From contig JAKSGN010000037.1 in the NCBI GenBank assembly GCA_024180945.1, forward strand, positions 3,192,215-3,256,214: a stretch of DNA of 64,000 nt. The letters are read 5' to 3'. Within the stretch, counting starts at the first letter, position 1; the number at the start of each line of letters is the position of its first letter. Source of the DNA: Macrophomina tecta. Taxonomy: Eukaryota > Ascomycota > Dothideomycetes > Botryosphaeriales > Botryosphaeriaceae. Below are positions 45,775 to 54,951 of the stretch, one piece after another. The notes beneath the pieces are model-generated. The model saw only the letters and a program-made list of their open reading frames with translations, searched no databases and was not told the DNA's origin. A program made the translations under genes and the position numbers.

Positions 45775-48020
45775 ATGGACTCTAGCAACGATCAACACTC
45801 TGTTTTAAGCCTCTCTAGCGCGCCCACTAGCCTCTTTTCCTCTCAACAGGACTCAGATCCTGCGCAACCCACCAATCTTGCCGTTGATGGCCGAGGACCT
45901 GTACGCGAAGGGTGGGAGTACTTCCCATGGCAGAAATTCCGTGGATATCATGTCACAGAGTCAAAGCAGCGCAGCGGGTGGACTTGGGAGCACGCATATG
46001 ACATTGAGGACGTAGAAGGGCGTACCCGCTGGGTCTGTATGTACTGCGTGCACAAGAAAGCCCACAAACCAGCTAGCTTCGCTGCTGCTGGCACTGATAA
46101 TCAGGCAAGGCACCTGGTGACTGAGCACAAGGTTGAGGATCCTACAGGGAAGCGTCACGTCAAACGGGCCAAGATTTCAGTTGCTCAGCGGCTTGGACTG
46201 GATACGAATAGGCCTTCAGAGCAGGCTATTGTCAATCGCCTTGTCACATCATTCAATCCGGCGTACTTCCAGCAACTACTCACTGATTGGGTCTCATCCG
46301 ATAACATTCCTTTCCGCAAGCTTGAAAGCGAGAGATTCAGGCGCGTTCTTAGCTATTTGAATCCTGCAGTAACGTCTACTGGCAGCCTTCCAACACACTC
46401 TACTGTTCGTAAATGGCTACTTGATGAATTCAACCGCCATAAAGGGATCGTTGCTGAGCTTCTTCAGAGCTCACCTGGCCTTATACACCTTGCCTTTGAC
46501 GGCTGGACGTCGTGTAATCACCTCTCTCTACTCGGTATTAACGTCTTCTTCCTTACGTTCTCTGGCACGCTTCGCAAGTTCCTTATTGGCCTCCCACACG
46601 CCGAAGGACGGCATACTGGTGACAGCCTTGCGGAAGAGGTAGCCCAGATAATTATGGAATGGGGCATTGGAGGGCAACTTGGCTACTTTGTCACGGATAA
46701 CGCGTCAAACAACGACACGTGCATGGACGCGCTAGCTGAAGAGTTTGGCTTCAATCACAAGCACCGCCGCTTGCGCTGCATTGGCCATATCATAAACCTG
46801 GTAGTCCGCCAGATCCTCTTTGGCAAGGAAGCTGACGCGTTCGAGAACGACTGCGCTCAGCCAAAGGAGCTACTCGCTGAGCTCCTACTCTGGCGCAAGA
46901 AGGGCCCTATCGGCAAGCTTCACAATATCGTCCACTGGATTCAGCGCTCAAACCTTGTCTATCAGAGACTGCACCAACTTCAGCGGAACGAGCAAGCGTT
47001 GACTGGCGAAAACGGCCCTACCTACGAGGTTATAGAGGATAATGCGACACGATGGAACTCTACCTCCGCCATGATTGAGCGCGCAATCAAGCTACAGTCA
47101 GTCATTGACGCCCTCGTCCTCCACGAAGTTCAAGAATGGGATAAATACGTCAAGCTTCGCACTGCCAGTAGGACTCAGCCAATGCCAGCTAAGACAAAGA
47201 ACAAGCCGGCAATCGTGGATGATTATCTAACCTCAGATGATTGGGCAACTCTTGCTGAATATCACTCCATCTTGAAGCCTTTTCATGAAGTCACAATCAG
47301 GCTACAAGCCAACCCAACTAGTGGTAGGTTTGGCGGCTTATGGGAAGTCCTTCCGTGCATGGAGTACCTGTTGAACAAGCTGGAGGAGGTCAAGATCCGC
47401 ACAGATCAGTATCCTGACTCTCACTTCAAGGTGAACATCAATTTGGGGTGGGCTAAGCTAGATGAGTACTATCAGCTCCTTGATGATACTCCAGCTTACG
47501 TCGCAGCTTGCGCCCTTCACCCTGCCTACCGCTGGGAGTGGATTGAGGATCAGTGGGCATTCAAGAAGAGCTGGATCAAGAAGGCAAAGGCAGCTGTTCT
47601 AAAGCTCTGGAAGGATGAGTATCAGTCAATTGCTATTGCTGAGGACCCACAGCTACCGCAGAAGCGTAAACGCGAACATCTCAGCGAATTTGACAGCTGG
47701 CTTGCTGCCTCCAGGAGGACCAAGCATCTAGATCTGACCGAGGATGAGTACACCTACTGGCAGCTCGATACCTCTCCTACAGATGACGCAGTCACCAATC
47801 CAGTTGATTACTGGATACTACGCCGCCAGCAATACCCCGCCTATCACGTATGGCTCTGGACCTCTTTTCTATACCGGCAATGTCGGCAGAGGTGGAGAGG
47901 ATATTCAGTTTGGCAGGACAAATGGTGACGCCATTGCGCAATAGGCTGGAGGCCAATACTATAGCAGTTGGGCAGATACTACGCTCATGGAACGCAGAAG
48001 GCATCATTGAAAGAAGTTGA
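45775..48020 (+). pseudogene. hAT (restless-like) transposase, one-base frameshift before the dimerisation domain
   Basis: ATG at 45775; 717 codons open. A BED zinc finger lies at about residues 45-120 (C88-x2-C91 and H113-x4-H118, WVCMYC...ARHLVTEH). The catalytic core follows, with HLAFDGWTS near 243 (first Asp), FVTDNASNND near 307 (second Asp) and CIGHIINLVV (C-x2-H) near 340. Near 47848 the frame is lost by a single missing base: frame 1 runs on to a late TGA at 47926-47928. Frame 3 continues from 47850 with RMALDLFSIPAMSAEVERIF then SLAGQMVTPLRNRLEANT to TGA at 48018-48020, the conserved hAT C-terminal dimerisation region. It is either a recent inactivating deletion or a sequencing error. 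Everything else looks functional. Confidence 0.85.
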
Positions 48021-48236
48021 GGACTCTATACACGCGGGAGTAGCTATAGCTAGCAAGAGTTAGCTAGATTGTATGGCTATCAATCTCAACACTATGCCAA
48101 GCATCACGAGATTTTGCTACGTGAACCGTGTGTCAATCAATTCAATTCAATCAATATCAACACCTTATTGATCAATCAATTTGACCTTATTGGAAAATCC
48201 TATCAATCAATCAATCTGGACCCGATATTGACGTTG

Positions 48237-48257
48237 ATTGAATTGATTGCCACCCTG
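48237..48257 (-). repeat. hAT right terminal inverted repeat
   Basis: Reverse complement of the left repeat, 21 of 21 bp. Confidence 0.9.
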
Positions 48258-49248
48258 AGAACGACATACACCCAGATCTTGTCACAGAATTCCACCGTCA
48301 AAACCCGGAACTCCCGCGGAAACGAGGTCGTCCACGAACGAGAACGACGGGAAACCCTCAAGAACCACCGGATCAAGGGCCAAACGAGAATTCACAAGCT
48401 CAGTGGAACGAGGGGACCGCGCACCAGCCACAGGCTCGCCGGCAGACTCGGCAGACTCAGCCACCTGCGGCGCAGCAGACCCTACCGTCTCGTGACGTGG
48501 CCGTTTTGACGCGGACGGACCCTCAGAATTCTCAGGGTCAGAGGCATCCCCCTCACCTGCGTCCAGTGCAGCCAGCAGCTCCTCCGCCTCCCGATAATCA
48601 TACTCGTCCAACGCGTCAAGGCTGTCGGACTCAGCAAGAAGAGCTCGGTAAACCCTCTCCTCCAGCAAACGCTGATTGTCCCGTAAACGCTTCAAGCGAG
48701 TAGCAACAGTCCCCAGCTCTTTCTCCTCCCGACGCAGGACCACCTCATGGGCTAAGCGAGCTCTCTCCTGCTCCTCGTGCGAACGATCCCTCTCCTCTTG
48801 CAGGCGATCCAGTTCAGCCAAGGAAGCAAGGAACTTCTCATGAGCCTCAGCTTCCTTTGCCTTCGATTTCTCCTGCTCACGACCAAGGCTCCGAGCTACA
48901 AAGCGTCAGCAAGAAACATGAGGAAAAGGGAGTCAACAGACCTCCGGCAAGCGAGAAGCCTTTCGCGTCACACATCGCAAACCCCTTCGCGATACACGCA
49001 CCACAACGATCACGACCAGGGATAACCTTACAAACGACGTTGTTCAGCTCGCACTCGAAACAGGAACGCTCTGCGGGTAGAGGAACGGACTCCACCGAGG
49101 CCACTAAGCAATGGCGTTCCTTAGTCGTATCCCGCTTACGCTTGGTCATGATGCACTTACAGAAAAGAAAGTCACCAAGACGAAAAGTGCAAGGAAATAG
49201 GCAGCGCGGAGGAATCTTCGGGCCGAAGATCATTAAAGGGGAGGATAG
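48258..49248 (+). mobile_element. gypsy 3' tail (end of pol and accessory region)
   Basis: From 48258 the plus frame NDIHPDLVTEFHRQNPELP then RKRGRPRTRT matches the pol end of A1 (38890-38980, where it is RIP-mutated). The region then runs parallel to A1 39000-39839, including the reverse accessory ORF and the purine tract AAAGGGGAGGATAG at 49235-49248. The element is cut on the left by the hAT. It is not RIP-mutated and shows the family in near-original form. Confidence 0.8.
48282..49149 (-). pseudogene. Reverse-oriented accessory ORF, best-preserved copy: Zn2Cys6 cluster and coiled coil
   Basis: ATG at 49149, 100 bp from the LTR start; N-terminus MTKRKRDTTKERH. The cysteine cluster C-FE-C-ELNNVV-C-KVIPGRDR-C-GA-C-IAKGFAM-C at 49060-48960 fits C-x2-C-x6-C-x8-C-x2-C-x7-C, the Zn2Cys6 pattern of fungal transcription factors. 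The first frame ends at 48877. The next part is in another frame (intron or frameshift between about 48960 and 48880). It is a 180-codon frame at 48821-48282 with a coiled coil (LAELDRLQEERDRSHEEQER, RLKRLRDNQRLLEERVYRA), an acidic stretch, a basic patch SASKRPRHET and a hydrophobic end. It lies entirely within retroelement sequence, convergent with pol. Confidence 0.65.
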
Positions 49249-49640
49249 TGTTACGGCGCAGCTTCCACCGGATGAGGAAGTTGGGATCAATGCATTGAGG
49301 AACGAAGTGACGAGAGGTCTTCTTGCCCCGCCCCGCTTAAGAACCCAAAAAGTCACGCGCCAATGCCTTGAGGAACGGCAAATTACGAACATACCACTTC
49401 TTGGCGTAATAATTTCCCATCTACCAACAAACAGGATAACAGAACAAGTTACCCATGTATGCACCTATGCATGCAAGCCAGAGACCCTAGCAAGACACAG
49501 GTCAACAGGAGTGGGTACAAGGCCCACCGGCCAACCGGAAGGAATCCGGAGCCTAAGCACCTGAAGCTAAACGTCTTGGCGCACACGCTACCGTTGTTCA
49601 GGGCGTCGTTAGCGGTCGCAGGGCGCATTTGGTCGAAGAT
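49249..49640. repeat. Start of a gypsy 3' LTR (TGTTACGGCGCAGC...), end not found
   Basis: TGTTACGGCGCAGC directly follows the purine tract, as in A2, but the sequence after 15 bp differs from both A1 and A2 LTRs. It includes TTGAGGAACG and CTTCTTGCCCCGCCCCGCTTA, which also occur at 44292-44333 before the LINE. The LTR end and target duplication could not be recognised. Confidence 0.45.
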
Positions 49641-50544
49641 GATAATCTAGCATGAACGGCTGAGGTAATGACGATCATCTGCACATAGCGACCGTTTCGC
49701 AGCGGTGTGCCTCGGAAAATGCCACACCCTCGAGAGCCACTGCGCTACAGTGCTCAACTCTACTCCGCGGAGAGCACCACGGCTAGGCTTCGAACGCCAT
49801 ACGGCGGCTTGCGGAGATCGAGCCGCTCTGCATGGCTTCACAACAGTATGGCCCACCTGCGAACTGAGCTAGCAGCTTTCGGATATGCGGTTTCTGCCAG
49901 TTGAAATAAAGAGTTTGAAAGGGACGAAGCACCGGTCTTTCTGGGATGTGCCTGAGTGGGGCCCTGCAATAGTGACTTCTGTCGATTGTCTCTCTGGGTG
50001 GCGCTGCGCGGCTGTCCCTCTTTTAGGGTTATCGCTTTACTGGCGGCGGCTAATCATGTCCTTGTGATAATTTAATCGTTGGGTGGCTTCTTAGGTTGGG
50101 ATGGCTGTCCGTGCGGTAACAGGCATCCAGATTAGGAGCCACACCTTTGGCCACGAGTGAGAAAGTTTTCGCGAGAATTGAGCGTTGGCAGGCTGTAGGG
50201 AGATCCGACTTAGTAGCCGCACGCGGACGGTGAATGTCTGCGGCTTGGTTTAGGTATACTGCTCGCTGCGCGTCTTTTTCGTTTCTTTCGGCTATTCCGG
50301 GCCTTAGTTCAAGCTTTCGATTAACATTGAGCCGATTGATTTGATCTGATTCGATTCATTAAACCGTCCGTACTTTACCGAATCATCACGATGTATCATA
50401 TAACCAAGCAATGAATCAAATCATACACACAATTTTGGGCCCTTCAGCACATTCTCCATTATATACAGAAATCTTGCTCAAGTCGGTCTAAGAATCGGTG
50501 CCGCCAGTAGTCGTGCATCGCGGGCACGACTGCTTATGCCTTCC
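49641..50544. other. Intergenic region
   Basis: About 900 bp with no convincing gene on either strand. It includes a GC-rich part (49680-49860) and an AT-richer part with GATTTGATCTGATTCGATTCA. The 3' end of the PTH11-like gene lies at its right border. Confidence 0.3.
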
Positions 50545-50567
50545 TTTTTTTTTTTTTTTTTTTTTTT
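50545..50567. repeat. Homopolymer T23 (A23 on the minus strand)
   Basis: A run of 23 T, located 50-73 bp downstream of the PTH11-like stop codon when read on the minus strand. Confidence 0.8.
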
Positions 50568-50617
50568 AAATTTATGTTGCAATGCACTAGCCATTCCATT
50601 GTTTCTACAGTCTTCTT

Positions 50618-52013
50618 TTACCCGGTTGATGGCTCACTTGGTAGAATAACCTCCTGGCTGTCTCCATGAGTCTTCTGTGTTGAATTGAGCGTGCTAAGGC
50701 CGTGCAGATATGATTTTTTAGTCCTTTTAGAATTCCGCAACTCCAAATTGTACGCTTGCTGGTCTGAATCAGGGACCCGGGAAACTGTAGATCGAGTGCT
50801 TAGCCTGAGCAGGCTGCTGACTGCGGGAAACTGCCGAAGGAAGGGCCGCAAGCTAGGAATGCACGAGCAGACTATAAGACTGCAAATTTCGACTGATGAC
50901 CAATTTAATGCCACGACGAGAGAGTCTATAGAGAGCTTGATTAATTTCTTATTCGGGTTCTACGCTATGTTTGATACAGGCAATCGGCCAAACCTAATAC
51001 TTACAAGTAACATCTGCGTCTATCTTAGATAAAAATGGTGCACGGATGATGCTGATAACACAGACTCTATGATGCAATCAATAACAGTGCTCTGCTGAAT
51101 GGACGCTCAGGGCCTAACTTACAGTAACCCAAGAGAAAACATGGCCATCACACCAATTTTCCTTCCCAAACTTGTCTGGAGCCTTTGCAGCGCTGGGATC
51201 GGTAGGAGGAACAAGGCTAAATCCGTCGCAAGTTTGACCGCGAATGCGACGTGGTAAAACGTGCGTAGGTCCATACAACTCCCCTTAGTGGTTGGCCGCC
51301 AAAGCTTTCGTATGGGCTTGCACTGTAGGCACACCACAACTGTCTCTTCGATGTACTCCGCTACAAGCACTACGGTAAGACTCAAAATAATTCTGCGGAA
51401 TAGCTGGTCCGGGAAGACACGCAGGTATAGGGCAGCAAAGGAGAGCTTAGAGGCGACGAATGAGGCGATATAGGATAGTTGCATGAGAAACTGGATCTAT
51501 GCCTTGGTTAAGCCCGTCTTCATAAGTCAGCATGTAGTATAAGAGACCTACCTTTCTAAAAGTAATGAAATCACTTTCAGACACAACACGCAAATGATAG
51601 CCAAGGCCGAATTTGGTTCCTAGCTTAATATTAGAACAGGCATAATATTCCATCTCCAGAGCCGCAAAGAAAGCTAGCGTAACATATTTGTTTTCCTTAC
51701 CAACACAACAGGCAATGAATAGTATCATGCCAGCTACCTAAGTAGAAGAGGGAATTAGTGATATTAACTTTTTCTTCTTGGTTGTGGTTATAAGCTTACG
51801 TATGCGCATGTTACGAGGTCTATTTATTTCCGGATCAGAATCTGGAATAAGGATATCATTTTGTTAGGACTTACAATCATCCAATCCAATTGCCTTCTTG
51901 ATGAAGAGTCGAGTGTAGAGCCGAATACCGATGGCGATGGTGGAAAGGCAGATGAGCGAAATATTGCAGTTTAGGACACTTGATGCCTTGCTATCAGAGT
52001 TATTAGAAGCCAT
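50618..52013 (-). CDS. PTH11-like / fungal rhodopsin-domain integral membrane protein, seven exons, intact
   Basis: Join on the minus strand: 52013-51875, 51819-51800, 51737-51701, 51619-51552, 51496-51123, 51066-51005, 50925-50618; 1008 nt, 335 residues. Six introns of 55-81 nt have GT...AG ends (donors GTAAGT or similar) and all phases fit. The protein starts MASNNSDSKASS, followed by membrane segment ICLSTIAIGIRLYTRLFI and KKAIGLDDY, the landmark of the family. Then come VAGMILFIACC, GTKFGLGYHL, KLSFAALYLRVFPDQLFRR, the QCKPI site, LATDLALFLLPIPAL, VCVISIIRAPFLSKIDADVT and NWSSVEICSLIVCSCIPSLR, ending in a polar cytoplasmic tail. The family comprises seven-helix plasma-membrane proteins, some acting as surface-sensing receptors (PTH11 of Magnaporthe) and others of unknown role. 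A 20-nt second exon is needed to keep the frame. Confidence 0.8.
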
Positions 52014-53247
52014 TGCCAAACTAGTGAATGCGGGCTTCAAGATGCCTAACTAGCGGCAGACTATGGTGGCTGAATGATTTAGCAACGAAGGCAAGTGGAC
52101 TATTATACTGGCGACGGAATACATATGCGAACTCAATACCACAGAGACGATTTCAACCGCAACGAAAGAATTTATTAGGGTTGAATCCGAAATTGGTGGC
52201 GTGCAAAAAGTAGCCAATGGGTTAGATGATGTTATCCACCTAGTTGCAAATGTCGTAGTGAAGAAAATCCGCCACGGAAGATGTTGGAACGAAAAAGCGT
52301 GACGCCACGCTCAGAAATCTGAGCTGGCAGGCGTTCCTTAACTCCAACAGAAGATCAACAAGTCCTAAGGTTTACCTCCAAGCCACATTCCAGTCAAGTC
52401 TGGAATAAAGTCACGATAATCCATTCCTCCACGCATAAAGAGTAGCCTGGGCCACCTCATTCAGAGGGAAAACCAGGCATAGAGCCGCTGAGAATAAGCT
52501 CGTTAGCAAATTTAGGCCGCCTTATATTATGCACTGTTAGCATACACCAGATACGCCGGCTCAGAGGATGCTTCCCACAAACCTCTATCAGCCTACTACC
52601 AGCAAAACCTGGTATAATCGGAAGTTGCCATATTACAGTAGTCGATGCCACGCTCTCTAATCACCGCATCGGCAAGTTCCGTGACCACACAACTAAAAAT
52701 TAGCGCGAAGGGCTGCAAGCCACTTAACACGCCATGAATATATTTTCAAAGGCCTTGACCTATTGCAGAGGCTATACAGTAGGCGTTCTAATATAACCCT
52801 TCAGCGCCCTTGTCATTAGCGGTTTCCAACAGTAACGGCTAGAGCTCGATGAGTCTGAGGCCCTGAAACTCACAGTCCCGCCTTGGTTTCTACGTCGTCC
52901 GCGTTATGATCGCCTGTCTCTATCGAGAACTCAAGGGCTGCGCCTGCGCTCTAGGATGCGGCTGCTGGGAGCCATTTCCTACGTCACCCGCGTCTGGGGC
53001 CTAGTATGTCCCCATCGTCGATTCGGCGGATGCGCGCTAAAAGCCTGCGGCAGTTTAGCATCCTCCTATTGCTGGGGTACGTGAGCTTAGGGCGATCAGA
53101 GCAAGGTGATAATTCAACGGCTCTTAGAGAGCCAGGCAGAATTCAATTCACTCTTTCTGACCCCAGGACTTCGACAAAAAAAAGAATGTGCAATGTTGAA
53201 TTTAGGATACTTCGACCCGCTGGCCTTATATTCTACACGCGGCTAGA
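52014..53247. other. Intergenic region
   Basis: About 1.2 kb of mixed composition between the two minus-strand genes. It should contain the promoter of the PTH11-like gene (just right of 52013) and the 3' end of the next gene. Short ORFs (62-104 codons) show no motifs. Confidence 0.3.
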
Positions 53248-54612
53248 TCAGCAACACGGCCAGGTCCTGACAGCTTCGGCTGCATGTGCGACTGCCATGT
53301 CGTGGCACCTCTTCCATTGAGCGTCGATTTCGGACCATTTTTGCTCCGTTAACTTATACGTTTCTGATGTAACACCGAAATGCTCTCGAGTGCGAACCTG
53401 GTGTTTGGTGTAGTTGCGACGTGCCCTCTCCCACCTGGCGAATAGTTCGCAGCATGCGGCGGCATCGCACACCTCAGGCACATAAGGCTCCGGGGATATC
53501 GTGAAGTTAGCGTGTCCAAGATTTATCGACCACTTGTTATGCTTGTCATCGTAATCGGTCATTGGTGGGATGTCTGAATACAGTAATACGTGGTTCGGAC
53601 CATTATATCTGAACGAGGCGAGAGAACGTCTTAGAGATGATGTCGGAGTCTGGACAGATGATGCCACTGGGATTCCCAAAGCGCTGCTTATCGCCGCAAA
53701 GGCAGCACAGGAGTCGACAACGGGAGGGGATTGCAAGGGCGACTGCCAGCTTGATTCCTCCGGCGGCCGTTTGTCCACAATCAGAGGCGGGAGCAGAGGT
53801 GTTGAAGCGAGCGCCTCGTGGTCAATTGGTTCGATTGCGAGGGCGGTCGTGACAATATCGACCGGCAAGTTTGAAGTTGGCCTGTCTTCGTACGCCCCTG
53901 AAGCCAAAGCAGGAATAGGAGGAAGCTCGGTCTCGCTGATATTGAGAGAGCGGCGTGGAACGGAACTCGCCAGCGATGATGACCAACAAGAGCGCTCACT
54001 AGGTGGAGTTGACGTGTGAGTATCTTCCCTAGAGAGCGAAGACACAGCCCTACAGCCCATCCACTGCCTTGTTAATGAGGGAAACCGCTCGCTGACGCGC
54101 GACCCAATGCTGTTGGCAGGCGACTCGCGCAGTCCCCGACGCCTCGGTAGAGGCTTCACATCGCTATCATCACCGATGGGGCTATTGCAGTGCGGGCAGC
54201 CTTCAGTGACGCCTATTTTATTGTTAGGCGTAGAAGCAAATACAGAAACATGGCACCACGTACTGCATAGACACCATGCTCCTTGACTGCTCTCTAGGTC
54301 TTCCTCTACGGTTCTCACTTCTGGCTTGAACGGTTCTTCGATAGGGTCCTCCGCTAACCTTGGAAGTTTGCTTAAAGAGGCAATACTATCTACGTGCTTG
54401 TATGAGGATGGCGGCAACGATGAGGTGAAGGATATAGAGCTCGAATGCGTTAGGTGGTCGTGTGCGGCGGACATAAGATTTAACGGTGTGGAGCCCTTGG
54501 AGGCGGAAAGAGTCGAGCCAGCAGAGGCCGCGGAGATGCGCTCGTCAATGGTGGACGAGCCGGCCTGAGAGTTCTTGGCTGCAACCAATCTGGGGAGCAT
54601 TAGAGGCTTCAT
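53248..54612 (-). CDS. Uncharacterised 454-residue Ser/Pro-rich protein
   Basis: Single open frame from ATG 54612 to TGA 53248, no intron needed. The N-terminus MKPLMLPRLVAAKNSQAG is followed by a long low-complexity Ser/Pro/Thr/Ala region. A cysteine-rich patch at about residues 111-143 (WCLCSTWCHVSVF...EGCPHCNSPIG, with CxC, C and CxxC pairs) could bind zinc. The C-terminal 110 residues are the most protein-like: NHVLLYSDIPPMTDYDDKHN, FTISPEPYVPEVCDAAACCE, LFARWERARRNYTKHQVRTRE, a predicted helical bundle. Proteins with this kind of start and C-terminus are, as I recall, widespread in Eurotiales as hypothetical proteins; no function can be given. Upstream at 54890-54925 there is a pyrimidine-rich stretch. 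Confidence 0.75.
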   Translation of the reverse strand: MKPLMLPRLVAAKNSQAGSSTIDERISAASAGSTLSASKGSTPLNLMSAAHDHLTHSSSISFTSSLPPSSYKHVDSIASLSKLPRLAEDPIEEPFKPEVRTVEEDLESSQGAWCLCSTWCHVSVFASTPNNKIGVTEGCPHCNSPIGDDSDVKPLPRRRGLRESPANSIGSRVSERFPSLTRQWMGCRAVSSLSREDTHTSTPPSERSCWSSSLASSVPRRSLNISETELPPIPALASGAYEDRPTSNLPVDIVTTALAIEPIDHEALASTPLLPPLIVDKRPPEESSWQSPLQSPPVVDSCAAFAAISSALGIPVASSVQTPTSSLRRSLASFRYNGPNHVLLYSDIPPMTDYDDKHNKWSINLGHANFTISPEPYVPEVCDAAACCELFARWERARRNYTKHQVRTREHFGVTSETYKLTEQKWSEIDAQWKRCHDMAVAHAAEAVRTWPCC

Positions 54613-54949
54613 GTCCTCCCGTGTAGTGGAGAGGTAGATTGTGCTGTGCTAGCAGTTCCCATCACCACTTAAATACTACAGAGTGGGAATTACAGGAGCG
54701 TAGACGGCGGCAGAGGGCGTCTAAGAACGGACTTAGTGCATATGTGGCTAAATTGGACTAGGGACGATCTTGTATACAGTAGGCACAAAAGCGGCTGCGA
54801 GACAACGGGTTGGCACATCCTTAGGTAAGAGCACGGGCCACGCGCTTCGAACAATGACGCCGTCGGAAACACAAAACCCCCCTTTGTCTTTTTTCTTTTC
54901 CACCCCAGCCCTATCTCTTCCTTTGTTTCAAAATTTATACCTTAGTTTA
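54613..54949. promoter_or_regulatory. Upstream region of the 454-residue gene
   Basis: 337 bp between the gene start and the TA target of pogo 4. A long C/T tract (CTTTTTTCTTTTCCACCCC and following) lies at 54886-54925. No TATA or factor site can be asserted. Confidence 0.3.
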
Positions 54950-54951
54950 TA

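Larger units (their letters stand above)
45399..48257 (+). mobile_element. hAT transposon, almost intact, 2.86 kb
   Basis: 21-bp terminal inverted repeats (45399-45419 and 48237-48257) start CAGGGTGGCAATCAATTCAA and are followed inward by many copies of the sub-terminal motif TCAATCAAT on both sides. It encodes one BED/hAT transposase. The 8 bp outside the ends differ (ccccagtc on the left, agaacgac on the right) and the flanks belong to different repeats: LINE ORF1 on the left, gypsy pol end on the right. It is not RIP-mutated. Confidence 0.9.

Noticed and set aside
48069..48509. 146-codon plus-strand ORF across the hAT right end
   Set aside because: It spans the hAT terminal repeat and the gypsy tail; the reading frame is accidental.
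49700..49810. Possible tRNA or SINE (GGCTTCGAACGCC resembles a T-arm)
   Set aside because: No matching acceptor stem, A-box or anticodon arm at the right distance; chance similarity.
52028..52651. Two short ORFs (61 and 64 codons)
   Set aside because: No motif, no intron structure that extends them and no neighbouring frame.
53570..54019. 149-codon plus-strand ORF
   Set aside because: Antisense to the 454-codon gene; low-complexity composition mirrors the sense codons.
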